From positions 795,287 through 859,286 of the forward strand of contig NZ_JARKNC010000010.1 in assembly GCF_029360805.1 (NCBI RefSeq): DNA of 64,000 nt. The letters run 5' to 3'. The stretch is from Daejeonella sp. JGW-45 (GTDB lineage: Bacteria > Bacteroidota > Bacteroidia > Sphingobacteriales > Sphingobacteriaceae). Position 1 is the stretch's first letter. Each line of letters opens with the position of its first letter. Position numbers and translations under genes: made by a program. Of the stretch, positions 33,589 to 42,289 are shown in pieces. A model generated the notes under the pieces. It did not search any database, was not told the origin of the DNA, and saw nothing but the letters and a program-made list of their open reading frames with translations.

Positions 33589-34821
33589 ATGAGTTTAGTG
33601 ATCAAAGTTCCGCCGGTTGGCGAATCTATTTCAGAAGTAACATTGTCGCAGTGGATCAAAAAGGACGGCGACTATGTAGAAATGGACGAAGTTATTGCCG
33701 AGTTAGAGTCTGATAAGGCAACCTTTGAGCTAACCGCTGAAAAGGCAGGGACTTTAAAGACAATTGCCAATGAAGGCGACACGCTGGAAATTGGAGCCCC
33801 GGTTTGCAGCATAGAAGAAGGTGGCCAGGCTGAAGCTAAAGCTGCCCCTGCCGAAGCGGCACCTGCAAAGGCTGAAGCTCCTGCTCCGGCTGCAAAAGCG
33901 GACGATAAAGCAGCTACATATGCATCCGGAACGCCATCGCCGGCAGCAGCTAAAATACTGGCAGAAAAAGGCGTCGACCCGGCAACTGTCAGTGGCACTG
34001 GTGTAGGAGGCAGGTTAACTAAAGAGGATGCACAGAAGGCTGAAGCTGGCAAGGCTGCAGCGCCAGCCGCCGCTAAAGCTCCGGCTGCTGCGCCGGCTGT
34101 GAAAGCCGTTATCCCTGGCTCAAGGGAAGAGCGCCGCGAGAAGATGTCTTCACTGCGTAAGACTGTGGCTAAACGGCTGGTTGCTGTAAGAAATGAAACA
34201 GCTATGCTGACCACCTTTAACGAGGTTGACATGCAGCCGATCATGGATATCCGCGCGAAGTACAAAGATAAGTTTAAGGAGAAGCATGGCGTCGGACTAG
34301 GGTTCATGTCGTTCTTTACTAAGGCTGTTTGCGAGGCGCTGAAGGATTTCCCGTCAGTAAATGCGCGTATCGAAGGTGAGGAGATCGTATTTAACGATTT
34401 TGCGGATATTTCAATTGCTGTTTCAGCGCCTAAAGGACTTGTTGTTCCGGTAATAAGGAATGCAGAATCAATGTCGCTGGCCCAGATCGAAGCCTCAGTG
34501 ATCGAACTTGCAGGCAAAGCCCGCGACAGTAAATTGACGCTCGAAGAGATGACAGGTGGAACCTTCACCATTACCAATGGAGGTGTGTTCGGCTCAATGA
34601 TGTCTACTCCGATCATCAATGCTCCGCAATCTGCAATCCTGGGAATGCACAATATAGTAGAACGTCCTGTGGCTCAGAATGGGCAGGTTGTTATCCGCCC
34701 GATCATGTATGTAGCTCTGTCCTATGATCACAGGATCATTGACGGACGTGAATCTGTTGGGTTCCTTGTACGCGTTAAGCAATTGCTTGAGGATCCGGCG
34801 AGGTTGTTATTGGGAGTATAG
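33589..34821 (+). CDS. sucB: Dihydrolipoyllysine-residue succinyltransferase (E2 of 2-oxoglutarate dehydrogenase)
   Basis: 410 residues. One lipoyl domain at 1-77 with the lipoylated Lys in [11 protein letters not shown], an Ala/Pro/Lys-rich linker (about 80-110), a peripheral-subunit-binding domain ([20 protein letters not shown]), a second Ala/Pro linker, and the catalytic acyltransferase domain with [20 protein letters not shown] and the active-site [10 protein letters not shown]. Transfers succinyl to CoA; binds E1 (sucA) and E3 (lpd at 38511). Confidence 0.97.
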   Translation: MSLVIKVPPVGESISEVTLSQWIKKDGDYVEMDEVIAELESDKATFELTAEKAGTLKTIANEGDTLEIGAPVCSIEEGGQAEAKAAPAEAAPAKAEAPAPAAKADDKAATYASGTPSPAAAKILAEKGVDPATVSGTGVGGRLTKEDAQKAEAGKAAAPAAAKAPAAAPAVKAVIPGSREERREKMSSLRKTVAKRLVAVRNETAMLTTFNEVDMQPIMDIRAKYKDKFKEKHGVGLGFMSFFTKAVCEALKDFPSVNARIEGEEIVFNDFADISIAVSAPKGLVVPVIRNAESMSLAQIEASVIELAGKARDSKLTLEEMTGGTFTITNGGVFGSMMSTPIINAPQSAILGMHNIVERPVAQNGQVVIRPIMYVALSYDHRIIDGRESVGFLVRVKQLLEDPARLLLGV

Positions 34822-34898
34822 TAAGTTTTACGTTGTACGTGATACGTTTTACGTTAGCTGCACGGAGAAGCTATAAGTTATAAGTTGCAAAACGCATA

Positions 34899-34927
34899 AG
34901 GCCCGCTGGATAAACCAGCGGGCCTTT
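34899..34927 (+). terminator. Intrinsic terminator of sucAB
   Basis: Perfect 12-bp stem AAGGCCCGCTGG with its complement, loop ATAAA, T run after the stem, 78 bp downstream of the sucB stop. Confidence 0.9.
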
Positions 34928-35055
34928 TTGTTGGTGGATTGGTTTGGGTTCCTGGTGCGGTTGACAGGCTGCTCGTAGGCTTTGACGGCAGAGGGTTACG
35001 CTTGTTGGCTCCTTGTCTCAGCGCTGGTTCGCCCTTGTTTAACACATGGTATATC

Positions 35056-35110
35056 GCTATAAGGTCCCTATAAGGACCCTATAAGGCCGCTATAAGGTCG
35101 CTATAAAGTT
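35056..35110. repeat. CTATAAGGnC tandem repeat
   Basis: Five 11-12 bp direct units: GCTATAAGGTCC, CTATAAGGACC, CTATAAGGCCG, CTATAAGGTCG, CTATAAAGTT. Small and of unknown role. Confidence 0.65.
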
Positions 35111-35205
35111 ATTGTATTTCATATCCCAGTATCTTACTCCAGTTCCCTTCACTGCGCGACCAAATATCCGCCCCGCATCCTACCATCCTACCATCCTATT
35201 CAAAC

Positions 35206-35236
35206 AAAAAGCCCAATGCGTCAGCATCGGGCTTTT
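35206..35236 (-). terminator. Intrinsic terminator of the head-GIN protein gene
   Basis: Stem AAAAAGCCCAATGC/GCATCGGGCTTTT with one mismatch and a four-base loop. On the minus strand it is followed by a T run, downstream of the gene at 35288. Confidence 0.75.
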
Positions 35237-35287
35237 CTTAATTGTGCAGTTTGTCTTTATTCTTTGATCTTTGTTCCTTGATCCTAA

Positions 35288-36025
35288 TCAGAGTTTAGAA
35301 ATCCTCCCCGAACCGCTCTTAGTCGATTTAACGTTTGCATTGCCCCCATATCTGATGTTTCCTGAGCCGCTCATAGTGGCATCAAGGGCTTTGTTGGCGT
35401 TTATGGAGATATCTCCCGAACCGCTAACTCTCGCGCTTGCAACGCTGGTGCGAAGATCATCTCCTTCAAAATCGCCTGAGCCATTGACGTTGATCCTGGC
35501 ATTTTCAGTGTTTCCTTTAACTTCTATCTCACCTGATCCGCTGATCGTTGCCGCGTAATTCGTTGCATCGATGGCCAGAGAAATACTTCCTGATCCGCTT
35601 AATGTAGTTGTCACGTCGGCCGATTTTACAACACCTCTCACATCAATGTCGCCTGATCCGCTAAGGGTTATGCTCTTAAGAGATTTAGCATTTACATAAA
35701 TAGTGACTTTGGAAGTCCAGTTGCGGTTCCAGCTCCCTGACCTTTTTTTATTCCTGATCTTAAGGATGCCCTCTTCGACCACGGTTTCGATCTCGTCGAT
35801 CTGTTCCGCATCGCCCTGGAGTTTGAGGCCTTCCGCGTTGCCCATGGTGATTATGACGTTGTAGCTTCCTGCTGATGAAAGTCCGTTGAATCCGGAAACA
35901 TTTCTCGTTTCGTCGGCGGGTTTGCTGTTGCTGGTTATCACCGTGATAAGCGCTGATGAGGCTTCCAGATGTGCACTGGCTATCAGGAATGCGAAAAGTG
36001 TCATGTAATTTTTTAGATGTCTCAT
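35288..36025 (-). CDS. Head-GIN domain (DUF2807) exported protein
   Basis: 245 residues with signal peptide (MRHLKNYMTLFAFLIASAHL). The mature part begins FNGLSSAGSYNVIITMGNAE and is built of repeated SGSGDI/SGSGEI/SGSGNI turns spaced about 20 residues apart, diagnostic of the auto-transporter-adhesin head GIN beta-solenoid. Probably periplasmic or surface-associated; function unknown. Such genes often follow extracytoplasmic stress regulators in Bacteroidota, but none is adjacent. Confidence 0.9.
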   Translation of the reverse strand: MRHLKNYMTLFAFLIASAHLEASSALITVITSNSKPADETRNVSGFNGLSSAGSYNVIITMGNAEGLKLQGDAEQIDEIETVVEEGILKIRNKKRSGSWNRNWTSKVTIYVNAKSLKSITLSGSGDIDVRGVVKSADVTTTLSGSGSISLAIDATNYAATISGSGEIEVKGNTENARINVNGSGDFEGDDLRTSVASARVSGSGDISINANKALDATMSGSGNIRYGGNANVKSTKSGSGRISKL

Positions 36026-36488
36026 AACTATGTTATTGGTTTGGGTTTAATGATAAGACGCGGTTTTAGGGAGAACGTTGCACGTAAATGATGATTTTTA
36101 TTGATGGGTATATATATTCAAGAAATACTTCTTATGAAGAGATTGTTCGTCGTGCCTCCACTATTGACGCCTTGGATATATGGCTACCGTGTACCCACAT
36201 CTTATATTTTTAATTCAATGCAATGACCCGGAAGGGGTCAAATGTTTATAGAACATCTTTTTAGCCGGAAACCCCGACCCCGAAGGTGGTCGCATGTAAC
36301 AAAACGACACATGCGACCACCTTCGGGGTCGACAAACTCATTACTAATGCTTCGCTATAAACATACGACCACCTTCGGGGTCAGCTTTGCGCCTGATTTG
36401 TACGAGATAAAAGATATGGGTACACGGTAGTATATATGAGCGAGCGAAGCGAGCAATCCCACATTGAAGTCAATTCCCTTCTTAAGAG
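36026..36488. other. Gene-free stretch with REP-like palindromes
   Basis: No credible gene. 36026-36220 has nothing recognisable; 36226-36383 is REP-like cluster B; a short GAGCGAGCGAAGCGAGC stretch at about 36438-36455 is a simple palindrome-like run. Confidence 0.6.
36226..36383. repeat. REP-like palindrome cluster B (ACCCCGAAGG family)
   Basis: The core is a perfect 23-bp inverted repeat, 36275-36297 against 36309-36331 (each reads ACCCCGAAGGTGGTCGCATG inside), with an 11-base loop. On the left is a diverged copy GACCCGGAAGGGGTCAAATG plus TTTATAG (36227-36252), and on the right TATAAACATACGACCACCTT CGGGGT (36354-36380). Same family as cluster A. Confidence 0.88.
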
Positions 36489-38138
36489 TTAGTCATAAAT
36501 GTCGGCGCTAACCTTAATAAAGAAATTCTCGATATCAGGCCTGATCCCGGTTTTCGAATTCATAGTCTTCCATTGATCCGTTGGGAAGATCCATTGCAGC
36601 TTATTGCCGGACGTTACCCTCAGCGGCATATTGAAGCCAGGTACTTCAGAGTTCCACCGGTATCTTACACTGCCTTTTTTAGTCGTACTGATCTCTAGAA
36701 CAGGGATACTGCTATACCGGAGGTACTGATCGAATACTTTAGTCAGGTCTCTTCCGGCTTTTGAATTTATGTAGGCTATAACTTCTTCTGTTGTGGTGGT
36801 TTTTAAGCCAAAGTCTTTATTCAGTCCACGTAGTATTTCCCGCCATTTAGTATCATTGCCTATCAGGATTCTTAAGGTATGAACAAGGTTGGCACCCTTG
36901 TAATACATGTCCGCCGAGCCTTCTGTATTGACATCATAGGGGCCAATAATCGGAATGTCATTACTCACTTTTGCCCTGACCCCGGCAATATACTTAGCGC
37001 CGGCTTTCTTACCGTCCAGGCTTTCCACAAAAAGCGCCTCCGAATACATGGTGAATCCTTCATGGATCCACATATCGGCGATATCCTTTGAAGTAATGTT
37101 ATTGCCGAACCATTCATGTCCGGCTTCGTGGATAATAATATAATCCCATTTCAGGCCATAGCCTGTGCCGGAAAGGTCGCTGCCCATATAACCGTTCAGG
37201 TATTTGTTCCCGTAGGCAATGGCGCTCTGATGTTCCATACCCAGGTAAGGAGCATCAATAAGCTTGAAGCCGTCGCGATAAAAAGGGTAGGGGCCGAACC
37301 AATGTTCAAAGACCTTTAGCATAGGCTTTACATTCGCACCAAATTGCTTCTTTGCCTTGTCAAGATTCTCTTTCAGTACATAATAGTCCAGGCTTAGATC
37401 GCCATTTTCACCGGCATATGAATCTTCAAAATGAACGTAATCGGCAATGTTAAGCGTGACGTTATAATTGTTTATGGGATAGGAAACTGCCCAGTTGTAC
37501 CGGGTGTAGTCGTCGTCTAGCTTCTCGGTTGAACGAAGCCGGCCATTACTCACATTCATCAGCCCCCTGGGTACAGAAACACTGATCATCATGCTGTCTG
37601 CTTCATCAGACTGATGGTCCTTTGTTGGCCACCATGAACTGGCGCCAAACCCCTGGCATGACACGCCTACCCAGGGCTTTCCCTGCCTATCCCGGGCAAA
37701 TGAAAACCCTCCTTCCCAGGGTGCTCGTTCTGCAATTGTAGGCTGACCGCTGTAAAAGACGGTAAACTCATCTTTGGTATCCTTTGTGATGGTTGCCGGG
37801 AAATCAATAAATACGGCGTTAAACTCCCGCTCAAAAGGAAGTTCCTTGCCGTGATATATGACCTTATGGATCGCCAGGTTCTCAAACAGATCAAATTGCA
37901 GGCGCTTCAGGTCACGTGTCGCGGTAAACCTAAACACATTAGAGCCGCTGATAAACCGTTTGTCGATATCGACTTTAACATCGAGGTGGTAATAGTTAAT
38001 ATCATAGGAACTCCGCAAAGGTGTCAGTTTCCCGCGAAGGGTATCAGCTTTTGTAAATACGGGAGCTTTAACCTGGGCGAAGCCTGTATGTATGCTCAGG
38101 AATATGACTAAAAATAGTATAATAGATCTTGACTTCAT
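36489..38138 (-). CDS. M1 family aminopeptidase
   Basis: 549 residues with signal peptide (SIILFLVIFLSIHTGFAQ). N-terminal M1 beta domain (YDINYYHLDVKVDIDKRFIS), substrate-recognition loop LGMEHQSAIAYGN (GMEHQ where classic members have GAMEN), zinc site HEAGHEWFGNNIT with the third ligand in WIHEGFTMYSEALF, and catalytic Tyr in MYYKGANLVHTLRI. Shorter than classic M1 enzymes because it lacks the large C-terminal helical domain. Probably a periplasmic peptide-degrading enzyme. Confidence 0.93.
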   Translation of the reverse strand: MKSRSIILFLVIFLSIHTGFAQVKAPVFTKADTLRGKLTPLRSSYDINYYHLDVKVDIDKRFISGSNVFRFTATRDLKRLQFDLFENLAIHKVIYHGKELPFEREFNAVFIDFPATITKDTKDEFTVFYSGQPTIAERAPWEGGFSFARDRQGKPWVGVSCQGFGASSWWPTKDHQSDEADSMMISVSVPRGLMNVSNGRLRSTEKLDDDYTRYNWAVSYPINNYNVTLNIADYVHFEDSYAGENGDLSLDYYVLKENLDKAKKQFGANVKPMLKVFEHWFGPYPFYRDGFKLIDAPYLGMEHQSAIAYGNKYLNGYMGSDLSGTGYGLKWDYIIIHEAGHEWFGNNITSKDIADMWIHEGFTMYSEALFVESLDGKKAGAKYIAGVRAKVSNDIPIIGPYDVNTEGSADMYYKGANLVHTLRILIGNDTKWREILRGLNKDFGLKTTTTEEVIAYINSKAGRDLTKVFDQYLRYSSIPVLEISTTKKGSVRYRWNSEVPGFNMPLRVTSGNKLQWIFPTDQWKTMNSKTGIRPDIENFFIKVSADIYD

Positions 38139-38204
38139 CCTAATTGGTTAGAAAGGAATTATAAAATTACGAATTATTTGCACTACCAATCCTCCACAGC
38201 GTCT

Positions 38205-38470
38205 AGTTCGCTTTCAGTTTTCAGTTTGAGATCCCCGATCAAGTCGGGGAAGAGCCCTGTGTTATGTCCATTTCAGTTTCAGTTTTCAGCTTTCAGCTTT
38301 CAGTTTGAGATCCCCGATCAAGTCGGGGAAGAGCCCTGTGTTATGTCCATTTCAGTTTTCAGTTTTCAGCTTTCAGTTTGAGATCCCCAACTAAATCGGG
38401 GAAGAGTCTCTCCGCCATGCTCATCCCTCATCCCTCCGACTTCAGATCTCCGACTTCAGATTTCATTTCT
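38205..38470. repeat. TTTCAG-type low-complexity element with 73-79 bp tandem repeat
   Basis: Three tandem copies (anchor ATCCCC at 38231, 38310 and 38383), each made of TTTCAGTTTTCAG units followed by the hairpin CCCCGATCAAGTCGGGG and GAGCCCTGTGTTATGTCCAT; the third copy is degenerate. To the right come CTCATCCCTCATCCCTCCGA and two ACTTCAGAT units. It lies between the M1 gene and lpd, and may supply part of the lpd promoter region. No gene here; a frame on the plus strand is made of the repeat itself. Confidence 0.85.
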
Positions 38471-38476
38471 ATTCCT

Positions 38477-38484
38477 TAACTTTG
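38477..38484 (+). promoter_or_regulatory. Probable minus-7 element of lpd
   Basis: TAACTTTG matches TAnnTTTG and lies 26 bp before the lpd ATG. The base triplet at the minus-33 position is TTC (38455-38457), one off from TTG, and lies in the right edge of the repeat element. Confidence 0.5.
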
Positions 38485-38510
38485 CTTCTATACATAAAAA
38501 ATATCCTTAC

Positions 38511-39914
38511 ATGCAATTCGACGTAATAGTTATTGGTAGTGGTCCGGGCGGATATGTTGCCGCCATCCGTTGTGCCCAACTGGGTTTAAAAACAGCAGTT
38601 GTTGAGAAATATAGTACTTATGGTGGTACCTGTCTGAATGTTGGCTGTATCCCGTCAAAGGCGCTTTTAGATTCATCGGAGCATTATCATAACGCGCTGC
38701 ATAATTTCAAAGAGCATGGTATTAATCTGAAGGACCTGAAGCCAGACCTGAAGCAAATGGTTAAGCGGAAGGACGATGTGGTTGCCCAGACTACAGGCGG
38801 AATCACATTCTTATTTAAAAAGAACAAGATCACGGCCTATCAGGGCATGGGTTCAATGGTCGATAAGAATACCGTTAAGATCACTAAAGCCGACGGAAAG
38901 GACGAGACCATAACCGGCAAGAACGTTATCCTGGCAACAGGGTCTAAACCAACGGAATTGCCTTTTCTCAAAACAGATAAGAAGCGTATCATTACTTCTA
39001 CCGAGGCACTTAATCTGAAGGACATCCCGAAACATCTGATCGTTATCGGGGGCGGGGTTATCGGGCTTGAACTGGGTTCTGTATATGCCCGCTTAGGTTC
39101 GAAGGTCACCGTTGTTGAATTTATGGATTCCATCATTGGCACCATGGACAAGGGCTTGGGCAAAGAGCTTCAGAAGGTTCTTAGCAAGCTGGGAATGGAA
39201 TTCCTGCTAAGCCATAAAGTTACCGGAGCGACCGTTAAGGGCAGTAAAGTTACGGTGACGGCCGACAGCCCGAAAGGCGAAAAAGTAAGTATCGAGGGCG
39301 ATTATTGCATTGTGGCTGTAGGCCGGACGGCTTATACAGAAAGCCTTGGACTTGAGAATATTGGTATTACACTTGAGGAGCGGGGCAAGAAGATTCCTGT
39401 GAATGAGCACCTTGAAACCTCGGTTGCAGGTGTTTATGCTATTGGTGACGTGGTCAAAGGCGCCATGCTTGCGCACAAAGCTGAAGACGAGGGTACCTAT
39501 GTAGCTGAGCGCATTGCCGGTCAGAAACCTCACATCAATTACAACCTGATCCCGGGAGTGGTGTATACCTGGCCTGAAGTAGCGAGCGTTGGCGAAACCG
39601 AAGAGCAACTAAAAGAACGCGGAGTTAAATATAAAGCGGGGTCTTTCCCATTTAAAGCCAGCGGACGTGCAAGAGCGAGTATGGACTTAGACGGGTTCAT
39701 TAAAGTTCTTGCTGATGCCGGTACCGATGAGATCCTTGGTGTCCACATGATAGGCCCGCGTGCGGCGGATATGATCGCTGAAGCGGTAGTTGCCATGGAA
39801 TTCAGAGCTTCTGCAGAAGATATTGCACGGATATCCCACGCTCATCCAACTTTTACTGAATCGTTCAGGGAGGCAGCGATGGCAGCCACGGAGAATAGGG
39901 CAATCCATATATAG
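38511..39914 (+). CDS. lpdA: Dihydrolipoyl dehydrogenase (E3)
   Basis: 467 residues. FAD-binding IVIGSGPGGYVAAIRCAQLG, redox disulfide GGTCLNVGCIPSKALL, NAD-binding VIGGGVIGLELGSVYARLG, FAD GVYAIGDVVKGAMLAHKAED, and the C-terminal catalytic HAHPTFTESFREA with His-Glu dyad. Reoxidises the lipoyl arm of the 2-oxoglutarate (sucB) and other 2-oxoacid complexes with NAD. It lies 3.7 kb from sucAB, not in one operon. Confidence 0.97.
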   Translation: MQFDVIVIGSGPGGYVAAIRCAQLGLKTAVVEKYSTYGGTCLNVGCIPSKALLDSSEHYHNALHNFKEHGINLKDLKPDLKQMVKRKDDVVAQTTGGITFLFKKNKITAYQGMGSMVDKNTVKITKADGKDETITGKNVILATGSKPTELPFLKTDKKRIITSTEALNLKDIPKHLIVIGGGVIGLELGSVYARLGSKVTVVEFMDSIIGTMDKGLGKELQKVLSKLGMEFLLSHKVTGATVKGSKVTVTADSPKGEKVSIEGDYCIVAVGRTAYTESLGLENIGITLEERGKKIPVNEHLETSVAGVYAIGDVVKGAMLAHKAEDEGTYVAERIAGQKPHINYNLIPGVVYTWPEVASVGETEEQLKERGVKYKAGSFPFKASGRARASMDLDGFIKVLADAGTDEILGVHMIGPRAADMIAEAVVAMEFRASAEDIARISHAHPTFTESFREAAMAATENRAIHI

Positions 39915-40097
39915 TTATACGTGGTACGTTTTACGTTGTAAGTTACTAGACGCTGTGCCACGTATAACTTAAATGTGAAGCATCTGCATATAGTTATACG
40001 TGGTACTTTACGTTGTAAGCTACTAGACGCTGTGCCACGTATAACTTAAACGTGAAGCATCTGCACCCAGACGTAAAACTTACAACGTAAAACGTAC
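39912..40097. repeat. TTTTACG-type element: 79-bp tandem duplication with nested inverted repeats
   Basis: Two 79-bp copies begin at 39912 and 39991. Each has a perfect 12-bp stem AGTTATACGTGG/CCACGTATAACT (first copy 39913-39924 and 39957-39968). In addition 39924-39944 and 40077-40097 form a perfect 21-bp inverted repeat (cores TACGTTTTACG and CGTAAAACGTA). It fills the gap between lpd and murB. Confidence 0.9.
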
Positions 40098-40104
40098 AAC
40101 TCTC

Positions 40105-41118
40105 ATGACAATAGAGGAAAATGTTTCTTTGAAAAACCTGAACACCTTCGGAGTGGCTGCCTCGGCTCGTTGGTTTGCGGATATTACCACTGAAGAGCAC
40201 CTTAAAGAGCTGTTTGCCGACAAGCATTTAACAAGTCTTCCGAGGCTGGTTTTAGGTGGTGGCAGCAATGTCCTCTTTACCGGCGATTTCGACGGCCTCG
40301 TGATTCATATAAACATAAAGGGCGTCCAGCATAGGAATGAGGGTGACCATATATATGTAAGCGCAGGTGGCGGCGAGGTTTGGAATGACCTGGTTAACTA
40401 TTGCGTGAAGCATCAATTTGCCGGTATGGAGAACCTGAGTCTTATTCCGGGATCGGTTGGGGCTTCCCCGGTGCAAAACATAGGTGCTTATGGGGTTGAG
40501 CTGATGGATATCTTTCATTCATGCCGCGCTTTTGAGATCGCATCCGGCGAAATGATCACCTTTACAAGGGAGCAATGCAAGTTTAGCTACCGTGACAGTA
40601 TTTTTAAATCTGCTTATAAAGGCCTGTACATAATCACTGAAGTTACTTTTAAGCTTTCCAGGATATTTAAACCTAACGTTAGTTATGGAGCCATCCAGCA
40701 GGAACTGGATAAGCGCGGGATCAGAGTACCGGGCATTAAAGATGTGTCTGATGTTGTTTCGCATATCCGGGTAAGTAAGTTGCCTGATCCCGGCATGATC
40801 GGTAATGCAGGCAGCTTTTTCAAGAACCCCATTATTCCGGTAGCCAAATTTATACAGTTGCAGTCCAATTTTCCAGACATTGTAAATTATCCCGCCGGAG
40901 AAGGTTTTATCAAGCTCGCCGCTGGGTGGATGATTGAGCAATGCGGATGGAAAGGTAAAGCCTCTGGCAATACCGGAACCTGGAAAAATCAGGCATTGGT
41001 TTTGGTTAATCATGGAAATGCTACTGGTAATGAGATACTTAACTTTTCTTCTCAAATAATAGACAGTGTCAGATCAAAATTTGATGTTACACTTGAGCGC
41101 GAAGTGAATATTATTTAA
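40105..41118 (+). CDS. murB: UDP-N-acetylenolpyruvoylglucosamine reductase
   Basis: 337 residues. FAD-binding N-terminal domain: SLKNLNTFGVAASARWFADI, VLGGGSNVLFTGDFDGLVIH, ENLSLIPGSVGASPVQNIGA; C-terminal domain with the proton-donor Ser in GNAGSFFKNP and AAGWMIEQCGWKG. The YGVEL insert and length mark the E. coli-like type I. Reduces enolpyruvyl-UDP-GlcNAc to UDP-MurNAc for peptidoglycan. Confidence 0.96.
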   Translation: MTIEENVSLKNLNTFGVAASARWFADITTEEHLKELFADKHLTSLPRLVLGGGSNVLFTGDFDGLVIHINIKGVQHRNEGDHIYVSAGGGEVWNDLVNYCVKHQFAGMENLSLIPGSVGASPVQNIGAYGVELMDIFHSCRAFEIASGEMITFTREQCKFSYRDSIFKSAYKGLYIITEVTFKLSRIFKPNVSYGAIQQELDKRGIRVPGIKDVSDVVSHIRVSKLPDPGMIGNAGSFFKNPIIPVAKFIQLQSNFPDIVNYPAGEGFIKLAAGWMIEQCGWKGKASGNTGTWKNQALVLVNHGNATGNEILNFSSQIIDSVRSKFDVTLEREVNII

Positions 41119-41294
41119 TCGTCCGAAATCCTCCGCCGTACTTATATCAGGCACCTCCGTATAAGTGCTTCATTTTCCCTCAGATTTAAAAAGGGCATAC
41201 CCTTTGTTTAGTATCAGTCATCTACTTAAAAACACTTTGTTTTTTTGAATTGCGAAGAAATAACTGATTTGTTTAATCTCTAAACCTAAACAAA

Positions 41295-41831
41295 ATGACT
41301 ACTATCGAATTCAATACAATGGTTACGCGCCAGGCAAGCTCTCTTAAGATGTACGCGTTACATTTCACTCACGATTCTGATGATGCAAACGACCTGGTGC
41401 AGGATACCATGTTAAAAGCCATTACTTACTATAATAAGTTTAAGGAAGGAACGAATCTTAAGGGATGGTTATATACCATCATGAAAAATACCTTTATCAA
41501 TAATTACAGGAGATTCGTAAAGATCAGCTCCTTTGTTACTAAGTCCGATGATATCTCATCAGCAAACCTCATGTATAGTGCTACGAAAAACCAGGGAGAG
41601 CCAAAGTTTGTGATGGAAGATATCAAAAATGCACTGGGCAAGTTACCTGATGAATACTACGTGCCCTTCACTATGCATTTCGATGGTCATAAATACCACG
41701 AGATCGCAGAACATCTGACCATTCCTATCGGGACAGTTAAGACCAGGATACACGTAGCGAGAAAACTTTTAAAGAAATCTTTGAAACCTTATGACACGGA
41801 TTGCCGTAATACACAATATGCGGTCAATTAA
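41295..41831 (+). CDS. ECF-type RNA polymerase sigma factor
   Basis: 178 residues. Sigma-2 region with DANDLVQDTMLKAITYYNKF and NLKGWLYTIMKNTFINNYRR; sigma-4 region with LPDEYYVPFTMHFDGHKYHE, IAEHLTIPIGTVKTRIHVAR. The linker between the two is longer than average. No anti-sigma factor is adjacent, so it belongs to the orphan ECF class common in Bacteroidota. Followed by a terminator at 41887. Confidence 0.92.
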   Translation: MTTIEFNTMVTRQASSLKMYALHFTHDSDDANDLVQDTMLKAITYYNKFKEGTNLKGWLYTIMKNTFINNYRRFVKISSFVTKSDDISSANLMYSATKNQGEPKFVMEDIKNALGKLPDEYYVPFTMHFDGHKYHEIAEHLTIPIGTVKTRIHVARKLLKKSLKPYDTDCRNTQYAVN

Positions 41832-41886
41832 TCTAACGCATTGTAAAAACAAGTTCATCAATAAACTAAATCATATATTAACCTTG

Positions 41887-41915
41887 AACACCGGGAGCAG
41901 TTCCGGTGTTTTTTT
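41887..41915 (+). terminator. Intrinsic terminator of the ECF sigma factor gene
   Basis: Stem AACACCGG/CCGGTGTT, loop GAGCAGTT, followed by a T run. Confidence 0.85.
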
Positions 41916-42289
41916 GTTGGTGGTTCCTGTTTCCGCTGAATCACAATAGGTTGAGTTGTTGTAAGTCCGGGGTTTCGGTGGGATGATTAGTAGGAGGAGA
42001 GTTGATCAGGATGATTAGAAGTAGAGCTGATCAGGATGATTAAAGGGGTAGAGATAGTTAGTATAAGAGGGTTTCTTTTGGGGTTTGCGGCGGTGGCCGC
42101 ACCGCGCTATCCGCTCCAATCTTTTTTGTGCGGGACACAAAAAAGGATTTTCACTACTATCGCTAACCCGCTCCGATAAAATTCATTCTTTAACATGGTA
42201 ATTGAGGTTCCTTAGCCCAGGCACATCCGCGCGATCAATACGTTTTCATTCTCCATTCCCAATCGTCAACCCTATATTTGTTCGTACTG
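41916..42289. other. Gene-free stretch with repeats
   Basis: No credible gene. Holds a 25-bp direct repeat (TGATCAGGATGATTA at 42003-42017 and 42028-42042) and the palindromic element at 42085-42175. The right end has TATATTTG at 42273-42280, a good minus-7 match only ten bases ahead of the next start. Confidence 0.6.
42085..42175. repeat. Palindromic intergenic element (GGTGGCCGCACC, CTTTTTTGTG)
   Basis: GGCGGTGGCCGCACC is a short GC-rich palindrome, followed by CGCTATCCGCTCC and a hairpin AATCTTTTTTGTG/CACAAAAAAGGAT (42118-42148; loop CGGGA, one bulged base), then CGCTAACCCGCTCCG. This looks like a dispersed palindromic repeat of the kind seen in related genomes; I have not been able to check copy number. 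Confidence 0.6.

Larger units (their letters stand above)
34822..35287. other. Gene-free stretch with repeats and two terminators
   Basis: No credible gene. From left: ACGT-rich direct repeats (TTTTACGTTGTACG, ATACGTTTTACG) at 34826-34856 of the same kind as 39912-40097; a terminator at 34899-34927; a CTATAAGG tandem repeat at 35056-35110; and a second terminator at 35206-35236. Confidence 0.6.

Noticed and set aside
33672-34652. Long minus-strand open frame of more than 300 codons
   Set aside because: It lies wholly within sucB and is the antisense of its Ala/Pro/Lys-rich linkers, which lack stop codons on the other strand.
38178-38381. Plus-strand frame of about 67 codons
   Set aside because: It is made of the TTTCAG repeat units and the CCCCGA hairpin; its amino-acid repeats simply mirror the DNA repeat.
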